Below are positions 17,432 to 25,195 of a stretch of DNA of 64,000 bases, one piece after another. How positions within the stretch are numbered: position 1 is the first letter of the stretch; each line of letters begins with the position of its first letter. The stretch covers positions 682,001 through 746,000 of the forward strand of contig OY829369.1 of the NCBI GenBank assembly GCA_963691775.1, in the 5' to 3' direction. Position numbers and translations under genes: made by a program. This stretch comes from JAZBPO01 sp963691775. Its GTDB lineage: Bacteria > Pseudomonadota > Gammaproteobacteria > Pseudomonadales > Azotimanducaceae. The notes beneath the pieces were generated by a model, which saw only the letters and a list, made by a program, of their open reading frames with translations, made no database searches and was not told the origin of the DNA.

Positions 17432-18046
17432 ATGCTGCTCGCCCTCACCGGCTTGATCCTGGCTCAGACCGTTGCCGTGATCAGTCCAGGCCCGACCTTC
17501 GTGGTTGTGGTTCGCACCTGCCTTTCGCGTGACTCCCGCGCGGGGCTCTGGACCACAGTCGGTATCGCCATGGGAACGCTGGTCTGGGCGAGCGCCGCCC
17601 TGTTCGGCCTCGGCCTGCTGTTCGCGATCTTCCCCTGGCTCTATCTCGCTATGCGCATCGCCGGCGCGGCATTCCTGCTCTGGATGGCCTTCATGCTCTG
17701 GCGACACGCGCACGCGCCGCTTCCAGAAGCCCAGGCCGCCAAGGTCGACACCAGCTTCATCGGTGCGCTCAGGACCGGCTTCCTGACTCAGCTCGCGAAC
17801 CCGAAGGTCGCCGTGTTCTTCGGCTCGATCTTCGTGACCTTTCTGCCACCGGAACCCTCTGTGATGTTCCAGATCACGGCGCTGCTGAGCTGCTTTACCG
17901 TGGAGCTGTTGTGGTTCGGCCTGGTCGCCATGGCGTGCACGCGCGCACCGTTCCGTTCCCGCTATGAGCGCGCCAAGCACATTGTGGATCGCATCACCGC
18001 TGTCGTCCTCGCCGGGCTCGGCGCAAGGCTGGTGCTCACCCCATGA
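17432..18046 (+). CDS. LysE/RhtB-family amino acid exporter
   Basis: From the ATG at 17432, with an AAAGGAA ribosome binding site, the protein has 204 residues and about six hydrophobic segments. The N-terminal ISPGPTF motif is diagnostic of the LysE/RhtB translocators, and FLTQLANPKVAVFFGSIF is the conserved mid-region. It should export an amino acid or related metabolite across the inner membrane; the substrate is unknown. The stop overlaps the next start by four bases. Confidence 0.9.
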   Translation: MLLALTGLILAQTVAVISPGPTFVVVVRTCLSRDSRAGLWTTVGIAMGTLVWASAALFGLGLLFAIFPWLYLAMRIAGAAFLLWMAFMLWRHAHAPLPEAQAAKVDTSFIGALRTGFLTQLANPKVAVFFGSIFVTFLPPEPSVMFQITALLSCFTVELLWFGLVAMACTRAPFRSRYERAKHIVDRITAVVLAGLGARLVLTP

Positions 18047-19080
18047 GCGTGACGCGACGCGCCCTGCTGAGCCTGGTCAGCGCCACCGCGCTGCTTGCCG
18101 CAGCGCCAGGCGCCGCGGCGGCCTCGACCAGAGCGGTCCGGCCGCCCCGGTTGCAGGCTGGTATGAAGGTCGGTCTGGTCGCCCCCGCGAGCCCGGTCGC
18201 AGAGGACGAGGACGCCCGCGCCGCAGTCGATCTGCTCGAATCCCTTGGCTTCGAGGTCCGTCCGGGGCGTCAGATCTTCCAGCGCAGCGCATATCTGGCG
18301 GGCGACGACGCTGCTCGCGCAGCAGACTTCAACGAGATCGCGCGGGATCCGTCCGTCGACGCCATCGTGTGCTTGCGCGGCGGCTACGGCACCGCGCGCA
18401 TTCTGCCTGCCATCGACTACGACGCGCTCGCACGTCGCCCGCGAGTGATCATGGGCTACAGCGACATCACCGCCCTGCTCAATGCCGTGTATCAGCGCAC
18501 TGGATTGATCACGTTCCATGGACCGATCGCGGCGCAGAATTTCTCGGAGTACACCTACAGCGAGTACGAGAAAGTACTGATCGACCGATGCGGGCCATGC
18601 GCGCTCGGCGCACCGCCCGAGATCGAATTACGCCCCGGCGTCGTTGAACGGGAGAATCGCCTGACCCCGATCGTTGGTGGGCGTGCGGAAGGCCGCCTCA
18701 TCGGCGGCAATCTCACACTCCTCGCTCATCTCGTCGGCACGCCCTACGAGCCGGACTACCAGGGCGCGATCCTGGTGCTCGAGGACGTGTATGAAGCGCC
18801 CTATTCAATCGACCGCATGCTCACGCATCTCTGGCTCGCGGGCCGTCTGCAGCGCTGCGCGGGTATCGCGCTCGGCAAGTTCACGGAGACGGAAACCGAC
18901 GGCAACACATTCAGCGTCGAAAGCGTCCTGCGTGATCGCTTCGAGCCGCTGGGCCTGCCCACGCTTCGCGGCCTCATGATCGGTCACGTGGACGACCAGA
19001 CCGTGGTGCCCATAGGCGCCAGCGCCCGTCTCGACGTCGACGCCGGCACCCTCACGCTGCTGGAACCGGCCGTCAGCTGA
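18043..19080 (+). CDS. ldcA: LD-carboxypeptidase (S66 family)
   Basis: This 345-residue serine peptidase has an N-terminal signal (MSVTRRALLSLVSATALLAA; the RR suggests possible Tat export). The S66 triad is visible: Ser140 in MGYSDITALL, Glu247 in VLEDVYEAPYS and His315 in GHVDDQ. Members remove the terminal D-alanine from murein tetrapeptides during recycling, or cleave related peptides. Cytoplasmic LdcA has no signal peptide, so an exported form points to periplasmic action or another substrate. It overlaps the LysE gene by 4 bp. Confidence 0.86.
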   Translation: MSVTRRALLSLVSATALLAAAPGAAAASTRAVRPPRLQAGMKVGLVAPASPVAEDEDARAAVDLLESLGFEVRPGRQIFQRSAYLAGDDAARAADFNEIARDPSVDAIVCLRGGYGTARILPAIDYDALARRPRVIMGYSDITALLNAVYQRTGLITFHGPIAAQNFSEYTYSEYEKVLIDRCGPCALGAPPEIELRPGVVERENRLTPIVGGRAEGRLIGGNLTLLAHLVGTPYEPDYQGAILVLEDVYEAPYSIDRMLTHLWLAGRLQRCAGIALGKFTETETDGNTFSVESVLRDRFEPLGLPTLRGLMIGHVDDQTVVPIGASARLDVDAGTLTLLEPAVS

Positions 19081-19272
19081 GCGCGGCGCCTGCCCGTCTT
19101 GGCGGCCGCGGGAACCCACCCCCGCGCTCTGATCCAGCTATTGAGAGCATCAGGCGGTCCCTACGCCACAGCGCAGCTGCACTGCAGGCTGGACAGCCTC
19201 TCCGAGCGCACGGTCTCGTTGACCTGGGTGCTTCGCCGCGCGCGAATCCAGTTTCGCCCGATACGCGCGTCC

Positions 19273-19302
19273 GCTGATGCGGTAGCTGATGCGGTAGCTG
19301 AT
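19273..19302 (+). repeat. 12-bp tandem repeat, 2.5 copies
   Basis: The unit GCTGATGCGGTA is repeated exactly at 19273-19284 and 19285-19296, and a third partial copy GCTGAT follows at 19297-19302. The repeat is intergenic. It may be no more than a slippage product. Confidence 0.85.
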
Positions 19303-19332
19303 ACGACAGCGGACTACCGGAGCTGGCCGAAG

Positions 19333-19349
19333 TTGCCTTGGCAAGGCAA
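19333..19349 (+). other. Short perfect hairpin
   Basis: TTGCCTT (19333-19339) pairs with AAGGCAA (19343-19349) around the loop GGC. No T-run follows, so an intrinsic terminator for ldcA is unlikely. The role is unknown. Confidence 0.5.
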
Positions 19350-19652
19350 GGAATCGCCGTGAAGCGCGGGCAGGATTCAAGAGGTGATCAGCGCGCCGCC
19401 CAATTTCGCCATGCATGCGCTGGGGGGGGCGACGTGACAGGACGCAAAGCGACCGCGCCGTCACCGCAGGCCGACCACCCTCGCGCGCGGGCGGCCATCC
19501 ACCTCTCGCTCCGCCGAGCGGCTCCGCCTCGGGACCGGGGGCTGAGGGTCAGGGGCGCTCGCCCCATGGGCGTGCATACCGGCCGACATATTTCTTTCGC
19601 TTCGCTCAAGACGGTAGGCTCCCGTTTCCACATTTTCTCGGAGCTGATCGGC

Positions 19653-19994
19653 ATGGCAAAGAAGGTCGACTGGTACTACCACCGCAACGGTTGAACGGGA
19701 TGCACGCGAGCCGCCAAGGTCTTGGGGGCAGATGGCATCACCATTGTCGAGCAGGTCTCGGCATCTAAGAAGCTGGGCGCCGAAGACGCAGCGGGTCTGC
19801 TCGAAGGCGCATCGAAGTTGATTGCCGCAAAGGGCAAGAAAGTTCTGACCTTTGACCTGAAGAATGATGATCGCGACGTGGCCGTCGCGGCCATGCTCGG
19901 CCCCACCGGCAACCTCCGGGCCCCGACCGTCAAGCGCGGCAAGACCATCGTCGTCGGCTTTCACGACGAGACCTACGCAGACCTATTTGGCTGA
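19653..19994 (+). CDS. ArsC-like thioredoxin-fold selenoprotein (in-frame UGA = Sec14)
   Basis: Read through the TGA at 19692-19694, this is one continuous 113-residue protein. It begins MAKKVDWYYHRNG, then Sec14, then TGCTRAAKVLGAD, and ends ETYADLFG before the TGA at 19992-19994. The active site is U-T-G-C in the loop after the first beta strand, the place of CxxC in thioredoxin-fold proteins. Both halves are in the same frame, and the part after TGA has no good ATG or RBS of its own (only a TTG at 19722). NLRAPTVKRGKTIVVGF contains the cis-proline (Ala-Pro) expected of this fold. I recognise the family of ArsC-like (seleno)proteins whose homologues carry Cys at this position. It probably acts in thiol redox chemistry; true arsenate reduction is unproven. 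A GGAG site lies 9 bases before the ATG. Confidence 0.85.
19710..19729 (+). promoter_or_regulatory. Putative bacterial SECIS hairpin
   Basis: GCCGCCAA (19710-19717) pairs with TTGGGGGC (19722-19729), with a single G-G mismatch, around the loop GGTC (19718-19721). The loop starts 23 bases after the UGA, within the usual 16-37 window for bacterial SECIS elements, and carries G at the first loop positions, as SelB recognition normally requires. The stem lies inside the coding sequence. No wet-lab or covariance support is available here. Confidence 0.6.
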
Positions 19995-19997
19995 TCC

Positions 19998-20019
19998 CGA
20001 GGCGCCAATCGGCGCCTCG
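19998..20019. terminator. Hairpin after the selenoprotein gene, possible bidirectional terminator
   Basis: CGAGGCGCC (19998-20006) pairs perfectly over 9 bp with GGCGCCTCG (20011-20019) around AATC. It starts four bases after the stop codon. There is no T-run, so intrinsic termination is uncertain. A second hairpin, TCGCGGGC (20033-20040) with GCCCGCGA (20044-20051), follows; together they separate the convergent genes. Confidence 0.55.
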
Positions 20020-20057
20020 AGCTTGCGAAGGCTCGCGGGCGTTGCCCGCGAAGCGCA

Positions 20058-21191
20058 TCACGCGTTCGGGCAGACCAGATACTTCTCACCCGTGGCCATG
20101 CGGCCATAGCCCTTGAGCGCATCAAACGTGAGCATCTGAGAGAGACCGACTTCAGCGGTGTAGCTCGACGCGAAGGTGGTCGTGATTTCCGCTGCCACCC
20201 GTTCGCGAAGTTTCTGAGCAGCCTCGGCGCCGATCCGCGCGAGGAACGGCGGCAGGAGCCAGCCCCCAACCCCCCAGGCCATGCCATAGCCTCGAGTCAG
20301 CAGAGTCGGGCCCCGATCAAGACCGCCATAGACATAGACCTGCTTGTGCACAGGCGAACCGTAACCGGCAAACCCCGTCTGCTTGCGCAGCAGCGCCTGT
20401 TCCATGGCCGTGAGCAGCGTCGAGGTCAGCTCACCGCCCCCCGTGGCGTCGAAGGCGAGCGTCGCGCCAGAAGCCTCGAGCGCATCGATCAAGCGCGCCA
20501 TGAAGTCATCGTCCGCGGAATTGCAGACGTGGCGCGCACCAATCCCCTCCAGGATCGCGACCTGCTCCGGCTTGCGCACAACATTGACAAGCTCGATACC
20601 GTCGGCATTGCAGATCTTCTGCAGCATCTGGCCAAGATTGGACGCGGCGGCGGTGTGCGCAAGCGCGCTGTGGCCTTCGAGCTTCATGGTCTCGACCATG
20701 CCGAGCGCGGTGAGCGGATTCACGAAACACGAAGCGCCCTCCCTTGCCGTCACGCCATCCGGCAGCGGCAGGCACTGGTTCGCCGACAGCAGACGATACT
20801 GGGTATACATGGCACCGCCGAAAGCGCCGACGATACGGCCGAGGAGCGCTTGCGCATCGCGATCGGCCCCTGCGGCCACCACTTCACCTGCCCCTTCGTT
20901 GCCCGCGGGCAGCGACTGGCCAACCCGCGCTTTCATGGCGCGCATCATGACCTCGGGTATCGACGCCGTGAGCGTAGGCGTGTCCGCCGAACCACCGATC
21001 TCGGCCGTGGACATATCGGCACCCCCGAACAGGAGCCCGAGATCGGACGGGTTGATGGGCGATGCGTCGATGCGAACGAGCACCTCATTATCGCCAGGCG
21101 TCGGAACCGGTACATCGGCGAGCGTAAGCTCGAGCTTCCCGTCCTCACGGACGAGGGTGCGCAGTTGCTTCTGGGTCGCAGGCAGTGTCAC
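20058..21191 (-). CDS. MDR-family zinc-type alcohol dehydrogenase/quinone reductase-like
   Basis: The 377-residue medium-chain dehydrogenase/reductase has a GroES-like N-terminal domain (EVLVRIDASPINPSDLGLLF) and a Rossmann domain around HTAAASNLGQML. NEGAGEVVAAG stands where zinc ADHs have their GHE motif, and the catalytic zinc cysteine and histidine are not evident, so this is more like the zinc-free quinone reductase/enoyl reductase branch, using NAD(P)H. The substrate is unknown. It is co-directional with, and 78 bp downstream of, the maleylacetoacetate isomerase gene, so it could be the last gene of the tyrosine operon. Confidence 0.82.
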   Translation of the reverse strand: MTLPATQKQLRTLVREDGKLELTLADVPVPTPGDNEVLVRIDASPINPSDLGLLFGGADMSTAEIGGSADTPTLTASIPEVMMRAMKARVGQSLPAGNEGAGEVVAAGADRDAQALLGRIVGAFGGAMYTQYRLLSANQCLPLPDGVTAREGASCFVNPLTALGMVETMKLEGHSALAHTAAASNLGQMLQKICNADGIELVNVVRKPEQVAILEGIGARHVCNSADDDFMARLIDALEASGATLAFDATGGGELTSTLLTAMEQALLRKQTGFAGYGSPVHKQVYVYGGLDRGPTLLTRGYGMAWGVGGWLLPPFLARIGAEAAQKLRERVAAEITTTFASSYTAEVGLSQMLTFDALKGYGRMATGEKYLVCPNA

Positions 21192-21269
21192 GAATGGTTC
21201 TCCCTCGGATTGGATGCACGGGACAGCCTACATGAGGGACACGTCTTGCCTGCGATCGGTCAGCGGAAA

Positions 21270-21905
21270 CTAGGCGGTGCGAACCTGGGCCGCCGCCGTC
21301 TCGGGCGCTGCGCGCTCGAAGGCGGGTAGCGCGCGCAGGCGCTCATCAAGCGCAACGAGGCGCGGGAAAGCACGAAGGTCCAAACCGAAGCGCCGGGCGT
21401 TGTACATCTGCGGCACGAGCACGACGTCCGCAAGCATGGGGGCAGATCCACCGAAGAAGGCCTGCTCTGGCGCCTCGCCCTCAAGCGCGGCAAAGCCGCG
21501 CCGAATCCAGTTGCCCATCCAACCCTGCACGGCGTCTTCATCCTGACCGAACGGGCCGCGAAGGTAGTTGAGCACGCGCAGATTGTTCAGTGGATGAACA
21601 TCGCACGCGATCGTCTGCGCGAGTCCGCGCATGCGCGCTCGATCAAAAGCGCGTGCGGGCAGGAGCGGAGGCTCCGGTTCCACTTCGTCCAGATATTCCA
21701 CGATCGCCAGCGACTGCCCAAGCACGCCGCTGGGGGTCACCAGCGCGGGTACGAGACCCTGTGCGTTCACGGCTCGATACGCCGCACCCGACTGCTCGCC
21801 GGTACGCAGATCCACCGGCACACGCACCGCATCAATTCCCTTCAGCTCGAGGACGATACGCACGCGAAACGCCGCCGAAGAGCGGTAGTAATCGTAGAGC
21901 TGCAT
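21270..21905 (-). CDS. maiA: Maleylacetoacetate isomerase (zeta-class GST)
   Basis: This 211-residue glutathione transferase has the zeta-class signature LYDYYRSSAAFRVRI, whose SSAxxRVRI segment binds glutathione. It should isomerise maleylacetoacetate to fumarylacetoacetate in tyrosine degradation. The ATG at 21905 overlaps the upstream stop as TGATG, so translation is coupled to the fumarylacetoacetase gene; an in-frame GTG at 21908 is an alternative. The pathway neighbours on both sides make the assignment secure. Confidence 0.93.
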   Translation of the reverse strand: MQLYDYYRSSAAFRVRIVLELKGIDAVRVPVDLRTGEQSGAAYRAVNAQGLVPALVTPSGVLGQSLAIVEYLDEVEPEPPLLPARAFDRARMRGLAQTIACDVHPLNNLRVLNYLRGPFGQDEDAVQGWMGNWIRRGFAALEGEAPEQAFFGGSAPMLADVVLVPQMYNARRFGLDLRAFPRLVALDERLRALPAFERAAPETAAAQVRTA

Positions 21906-22933
21906 CACTGCGGCCCGACAGCGACATGCTGGTTAATCGCACCGAACAGGCTCGCGCCGCAGGCGTCGAACATCTCCATGCGCACCGTGTCTCCGTGGTC
22001 CATGAAGGCCGTCGTCGGCGCGCCATCGCGAATCGTCTCGATCATGCGGATCTCAGCGATGCACGAATAGCCGACCCCTCCGTCCCCGATCGCGCTGCCG
22101 TGGTCGCCGCCGACCGTGACGGCGCCCTGCTTGTTGGAGACGGTACCCGAGCCGACGATGGACCCGGCGCCGAGGTTCCGCGTACGGGCTGCGTGTGCGA
22201 TGAGCGTGCCGAAGTCAAAGGTCATGTCGACCCCTGCGTCCGGGCAGCCGAAGAGCTCACCGTTGTAGGTGATCCGCAGCGGCCGATGCAGGCGCCCCTC
22301 TCGCCAGGCATCACCGAGCGCGTCCGGGGTCAGCGCGACCGGCGAAGCTGCCGTAGCGGGCTTGGCCTGGAAGAAACCAAAGCCCTTCGCGAGTTCGCCT
22401 GGAATCAATCCGCGCAGTGAGACGTCGTTGACGAGAAGCACAAGGCGGATGCGCTCCAGCGCCTCCTCGCGCGATGCGCCCATGGGCACATCGTCGACGA
22501 TGACCGCGATCTCCCCTTCGAAGTCGAGCCCCCAGCCAGCGTCGAGCACGCGAATCGGGTCATGGGCGCCGAGGAATTCGTCTGAGCCGCCCTGATACAT
22601 GAGTGGATCGTGCCAGAACGACTCCGGCATCTCGGCCCCGCGTGCCTGGCGCACGAGCTCGACGTGATTGACATAAGCGCTGCCGTCCGCCCACTGATAG
22701 GCGCGGGGCAGGGGCGCAGCAGCAGCAGCCGGGTCAAAGTCGAAGATGCCGTCGACCGCATCCTGCTCGAGTGCAGCTGCAAGCGCCCGCAGCAGGGGTT
22801 CCGCATGCGCCCAGTCGTCCAGCACGGCCTGCAGGGTCGGTGCGACGCTCTCGGCAGACACGGCACGGGTAAGATCGCGCGATACGACGACAAGACGACC
22901 ATCTCTGCCGCCCTTGAGGGATGCGAGTTTCAT
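21905..22933 (-). CDS. fahA: Fumarylacetoacetate hydrolase
   Basis: The 342-residue FAH-family protein should cleave fumarylacetoacetate to fumarate and acetoacetate, the last step of homogentisate breakdown. The metal-binding acids of the family appear in DFEGEIAVIVDD and LLVNDVSLRGL, after the PLMYQGGSDEFLG loop that holds the entry helix. It is the longer prokaryotic form rather than the 230-residue FAHD1-like hydrolases. The start overlaps the VOC gene by 4 bp and the stop overlaps maiA. Confidence 0.92.
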   Translation of the reverse strand: MKLASLKGGRDGRLVVVSRDLTRAVSAESVAPTLQAVLDDWAHAEPLLRALAAALEQDAVDGIFDFDPAAAAAPLPRAYQWADGSAYVNHVELVRQARGAEMPESFWHDPLMYQGGSDEFLGAHDPIRVLDAGWGLDFEGEIAVIVDDVPMGASREEALERIRLVLLVNDVSLRGLIPGELAKGFGFFQAKPATAASPVALTPDALGDAWREGRLHRPLRITYNGELFGCPDAGVDMTFDFGTLIAHAARTRNLGAGSIVGSGTVSNKQGAVTVGGDHGSAIGDGGVGYSCIAEIRMIETIRDGAPTTAFMDHGDTVRMEMFDACGASLFGAINQHVAVGPQ

Positions 22934-23517
22934 GCGGGCGTGGACTCCTTGGCGTTGGGGCGCTCTGCCTGCCGCGCAGCATTGACCCGCTCATGCAGCC
23001 AGGCCGCGTGGCGCGGCGCCCGCCGCGTGCGAGACCACTCCTCGAGCATGTCCGGCGCGACGTCCTTCAGACGCGCGAGGTCGTCCGCCGTTGCGGTGTT
23101 CGCCGCGAGTTCGAGGCGATGGCCATTGGGGTCGAAGAAGTAGATCGAGCGAAAAATTCCGTGGTCCACCGGACCCAGCACATCGAGACCCGCATCCTGC
23201 AAACGCAGGCGCGTCGTCTCCAGCGTCGCCAGATCCTCGACCTGGAAGGCAATGTGCTGCACCCACTCTGGCGTGTTGCGATCGCGGCCCATTTCGGGCG
23301 CGTTCGGCAATTCGAAGAACGCCAGCACGTTGCCGGCGCCCGCGTCCAGGAACACATGCATGTAGGGATCGGGTGCTCCCGTGGAAGGCACCTCGTTCTC
23401 GGCAATCGCGAGCTGGAACTCCATACCGAGCAGGTCCCGGTAGAACTCCACCGTTTCCTTCGCATCACGACATCGATAGGCGACGTGATGGATGCCACAG
23501 AGCACGGTCGCGCTCAT
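22930..23517 (-). CDS. VOC-family (glyoxalase/extradiol dioxygenase fold) protein in tyrosine operon
   Basis: This 195-residue protein carries one pair of beta-alpha-beta-beta-beta modules. Possible metal ligands are His10/His11 (GIHHVAY), Glu69 (FFELP), His88 (VQHIAF) and Glu136 (HRLELA), a glyoxalase-I-like H-E-H-E set that also contains the H-H-E facial triad of type I extradiol dioxygenases. The C-terminal 55 residues are charged and probably helical. It overlaps hpd (4 bp) and fahA (4 bp), so it is certainly part of this operon. The function is unknown; because no homogentisate 1,2-dioxygenase gene lies in the window, it is a candidate for that ring-opening step. It could equally be a glyoxalase-type detoxifier. 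Confidence 0.85.
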   Translation of the reverse strand: MSATVLCGIHHVAYRCRDAKETVEFYRDLLGMEFQLAIAENEVPSTGAPDPYMHVFLDAGAGNVLAFFELPNAPEMGRDRNTPEWVQHIAFQVEDLATLETTRLRLQDAGLDVLGPVDHGIFRSIYFFDPNGHRLELAANTATADDLARLKDVAPDMLEEWSRTRRAPRHAAWLHERVNAARQAERPNAKESTPA

Positions 23518-24599
23518 GCTGCTGCGCCTGCGTCGTCGGCCTGCAGTGCACCCCGCCGCATCTGGTCGCGCTCCATGGACTCGAACAGGGCCTGAAAGTT
23601 GCCCTCGCCGAAGCCCTCGTCTTTCTTGCGCTGAATGAACTCGAAGAAGATCGGTCCTACGACCGTTTCCGAGAAGATCTGCAGCAACAGTTTCGGTTCA
23701 CCGCCGTCGGTGGTGCCGTCGAGCAGGATCCCGCGCTGCTTGAGCGCGTCGACGTCCTCGCCGTGCCCCGGCAGACGCTCAGCGAGCATCTCGTAGTAGG
23801 TATCCGGCGGCGGCGTCATGAACGGCACCCCCCGCGCCCGCAGGCGGTCCCACACGGCAATGAGGTCGTCCGTGGCGAAGGCGATGTGCTGTATGCCCTC
23901 TCCGTTGTACGCCATCAGGAACTCTTCGATCTGACCGCCGCCGCTCGCTTCTTCATTGAGGGGAATGCGAATCTTGTCGTCTGGCGCGGTCATGGCTCGC
24001 GACGTCAGGCCAGTCTGTTGGCCCTTGATGTCGAAGTGGCGAATCTCACGGAAATTGAACAGACGCTCGTAGTAGCTGGCCCACCACTCCATGCGCCCTC
24101 GATAGACGTTGTGGGTCAGATGGTCGATGACCTTGAGGCCGACACCTTCGGGGCGCTGCTCGTCCTCGAGCCAGCGGAAGTCAATGTCGTAGATGCTGTT
24201 GCCATCGCCGTAGCGGTCAATGAGGTAGAGGGGGGCACCACCGATGCCGCGAATCGCTGGAAGGCGTAGTTCCATGGGCCCCGTCGGAATCTCGATCGGC
24301 TGGGCCCCCTGCTTGAGCGCGCGCTCGTAGGCTCGGTGCGCGTCACGCACCCGGAACGCCATACCGCACGCGCTCGGCCCGTGTTCCTCGGCGTAGAAGG
24401 CGGCAAGACTGGCGGGCTCATAGTTGAGGACGAAATTGACGTCGTTCTGCCGCCAGAGATGCACGTCCTTGGAACGGTGCTCAGCGACGCGACGGAAACC
24501 GAGCACTTCGAACACCGGCTCGATCACTCCCGGCACGGGGGCGCAGAACTCGACGAACTCGAAGCCATCAAGGCCCATGGGATTGTCGCTCGCTGTCAT
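23514..24599 (-). CDS. hpd: 4-hydroxyphenylpyruvate dioxygenase
   Basis: The 361-residue non-haem iron dioxygenase converts 4-hydroxyphenylpyruvate to homogentisate. The iron ligands are His160 (VIDHLTHNVYRGRM), His238 (GIQHIAF) and Glu320 (FFEFIQRK), spaced as in the Pseudomonas enzyme. The ATG at 24599 follows an upstream in-frame GTG at 24602; the ATG is preferred. It is the first gene of a minus-strand operon hpd-VOC-fahA-maiA and is divergent from an Lrp-type regulator over 122 bp. Confidence 0.96.
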   Translation of the reverse strand: MTASDNPMGLDGFEFVEFCAPVPGVIEPVFEVLGFRRVAEHRSKDVHLWRQNDVNFVLNYEPASLAAFYAEEHGPSACGMAFRVRDAHRAYERALKQGAQPIEIPTGPMELRLPAIRGIGGAPLYLIDRYGDGNSIYDIDFRWLEDEQRPEGVGLKVIDHLTHNVYRGRMEWWASYYERLFNFREIRHFDIKGQQTGLTSRAMTAPDDKIRIPLNEEASGGGQIEEFLMAYNGEGIQHIAFATDDLIAVWDRLRARGVPFMTPPPDTYYEMLAERLPGHGEDVDALKQRGILLDGTTDGGEPKLLLQIFSETVVGPIFFEFIQRKKDEGFGEGNFQALFESMERDQMRRGALQADDAGAAA

Positions 24600-24674
24600 C
24601 ACACATTCTCCGCTGGCTCAACCGGCGAGAGTGTAGCGACAGGCGGACGCAGGATGGTTCCTTTTTCCACCACC

Positions 24675-24686
24675 ATGGTTAACCAT
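24675..24686. promoter_or_regulatory. 12-bp palindrome in the hpd-lrp divergent region
   Basis: ATGGTTAACCAT is a perfect palindrome, 76 bases from the hpd start and 36 bases from the Lrp-type start. A dyad of this size midway between a regulator and its likely target is a reasonable operator candidate for the Lrp/AsnC protein. It also introduces an in-frame ATG, which is not used as a start. Confidence 0.45.
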
Positions 24687-24721
24687 TGCGCAGGATTACT
24701 GCTCAAGATTGGATTTTAAAG

Positions 24722-25192
24722 ATGGATTCAACCCAAGAGATCGACTCCACCGATCGACGCATCCTGCGCGCCCTCCAGCGGGCCGGACGCCAGTCATTCG
24801 TGGACCTGGCCGCGGAGATCGGGCTCACGGAGTCCCCCTGCCTTCGACGCGTCAAGCGTCTCGAGGAGACCGGCGTTATCTCCGGCTATGCCGCAGAGCT
24901 CAGCCAGCGCAGCCTGGGTCTGGATGTGACCGCATTCGTGGAGGTCACCATGGAGCGCCAGCCCGCCCGGGAAACAGATGCATTCCTCTCGCGCGTCGCA
25001 GAGGAACCCCACATCGTCGAGTGTCACGCAACCTCGGGCAGCCACGACTATCTGATGAAGGTTGTTGCACGATCGATCGACCATTTCTCGGAACTCTGCA
25101 TGGAGGGAATCCTGCAGTTCCCGGGCGTTCGTCACATCGAATCGAGCTTCAGCATGCGCGCCGTGAAACGTCCCGGGCCGCTCCCGCTCTGA
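24722..25192 (+). CDS. Lrp/AsnC-family transcriptional regulator
   Basis: The ATG at 24722 gives 156 residues, the usual size. The N-terminal helix-turn-helix is at about 8-60 (DSTDRRILRALQRAGRQSF) and the RAM/ACT-like ligand domain at 65-150. Members sense amino acids and form octamers. Its placement, divergent from hpd and next to the phenylalanine hydroxylase gene, suggests that it responds to phenylalanine or tyrosine. An earlier in-frame ATG at 24686 lies in the operator-like palindrome and is not preferred. The stop is 3 bp from the convergent phenylalanine hydroxylase stop. Confidence 0.92.
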   Translation: MDSTQEIDSTDRRILRALQRAGRQSFVDLAAEIGLTESPCLRRVKRLEETGVISGYAAELSQRSLGLDVTAFVEVTMERQPARETDAFLSRVAEEPHIVECHATSGSHDYLMKVVARSIDHFSELCMEGILQFPGVRHIESSFSMRAVKRPGPLPL

Positions 25193-25195
25193 GCC

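Larger units (their letters stand above)
19081..19652. other. Intergenic stretch upstream of the selenoprotein
   Basis: These 572 bases contain no ORF with protein-like composition, no tRNA and no selC-like gene that I can find on either strand. They hold a 12-bp tandem repeat (19273-19302) and a short hairpin (19333-19349). A promoter for the selenoprotein gene is expected in the AT-richer part at about 19585-19640, but no clear hexamer pair stands out. Confidence 0.6.

Noticed and set aside
19081..19652. selC (selenocysteine tRNA) upstream of the selenoprotein
   Set aside because: No long-variable-arm tRNA with a UCA anticodon and TTCGA T-loop could be recognised on either strand.
19338..19694. 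118-residue ORF ending in the selenoprotein start
   Set aside because: Only the last 14 codons are real coding sequence; the earlier part is low-complexity and frame-shadow. The TGA at 19692 was also considered as evidence for a pseudogene, but the intact protein pattern on both sides and the SECIS-like hairpin favour selenocysteine.
23091..24269. 392-residue plus-strand ORF opposite hpd and the VOC gene
   Set aside because: Long antisense frames are common at this GC content; the minus-strand products are well-recognised enzymes.
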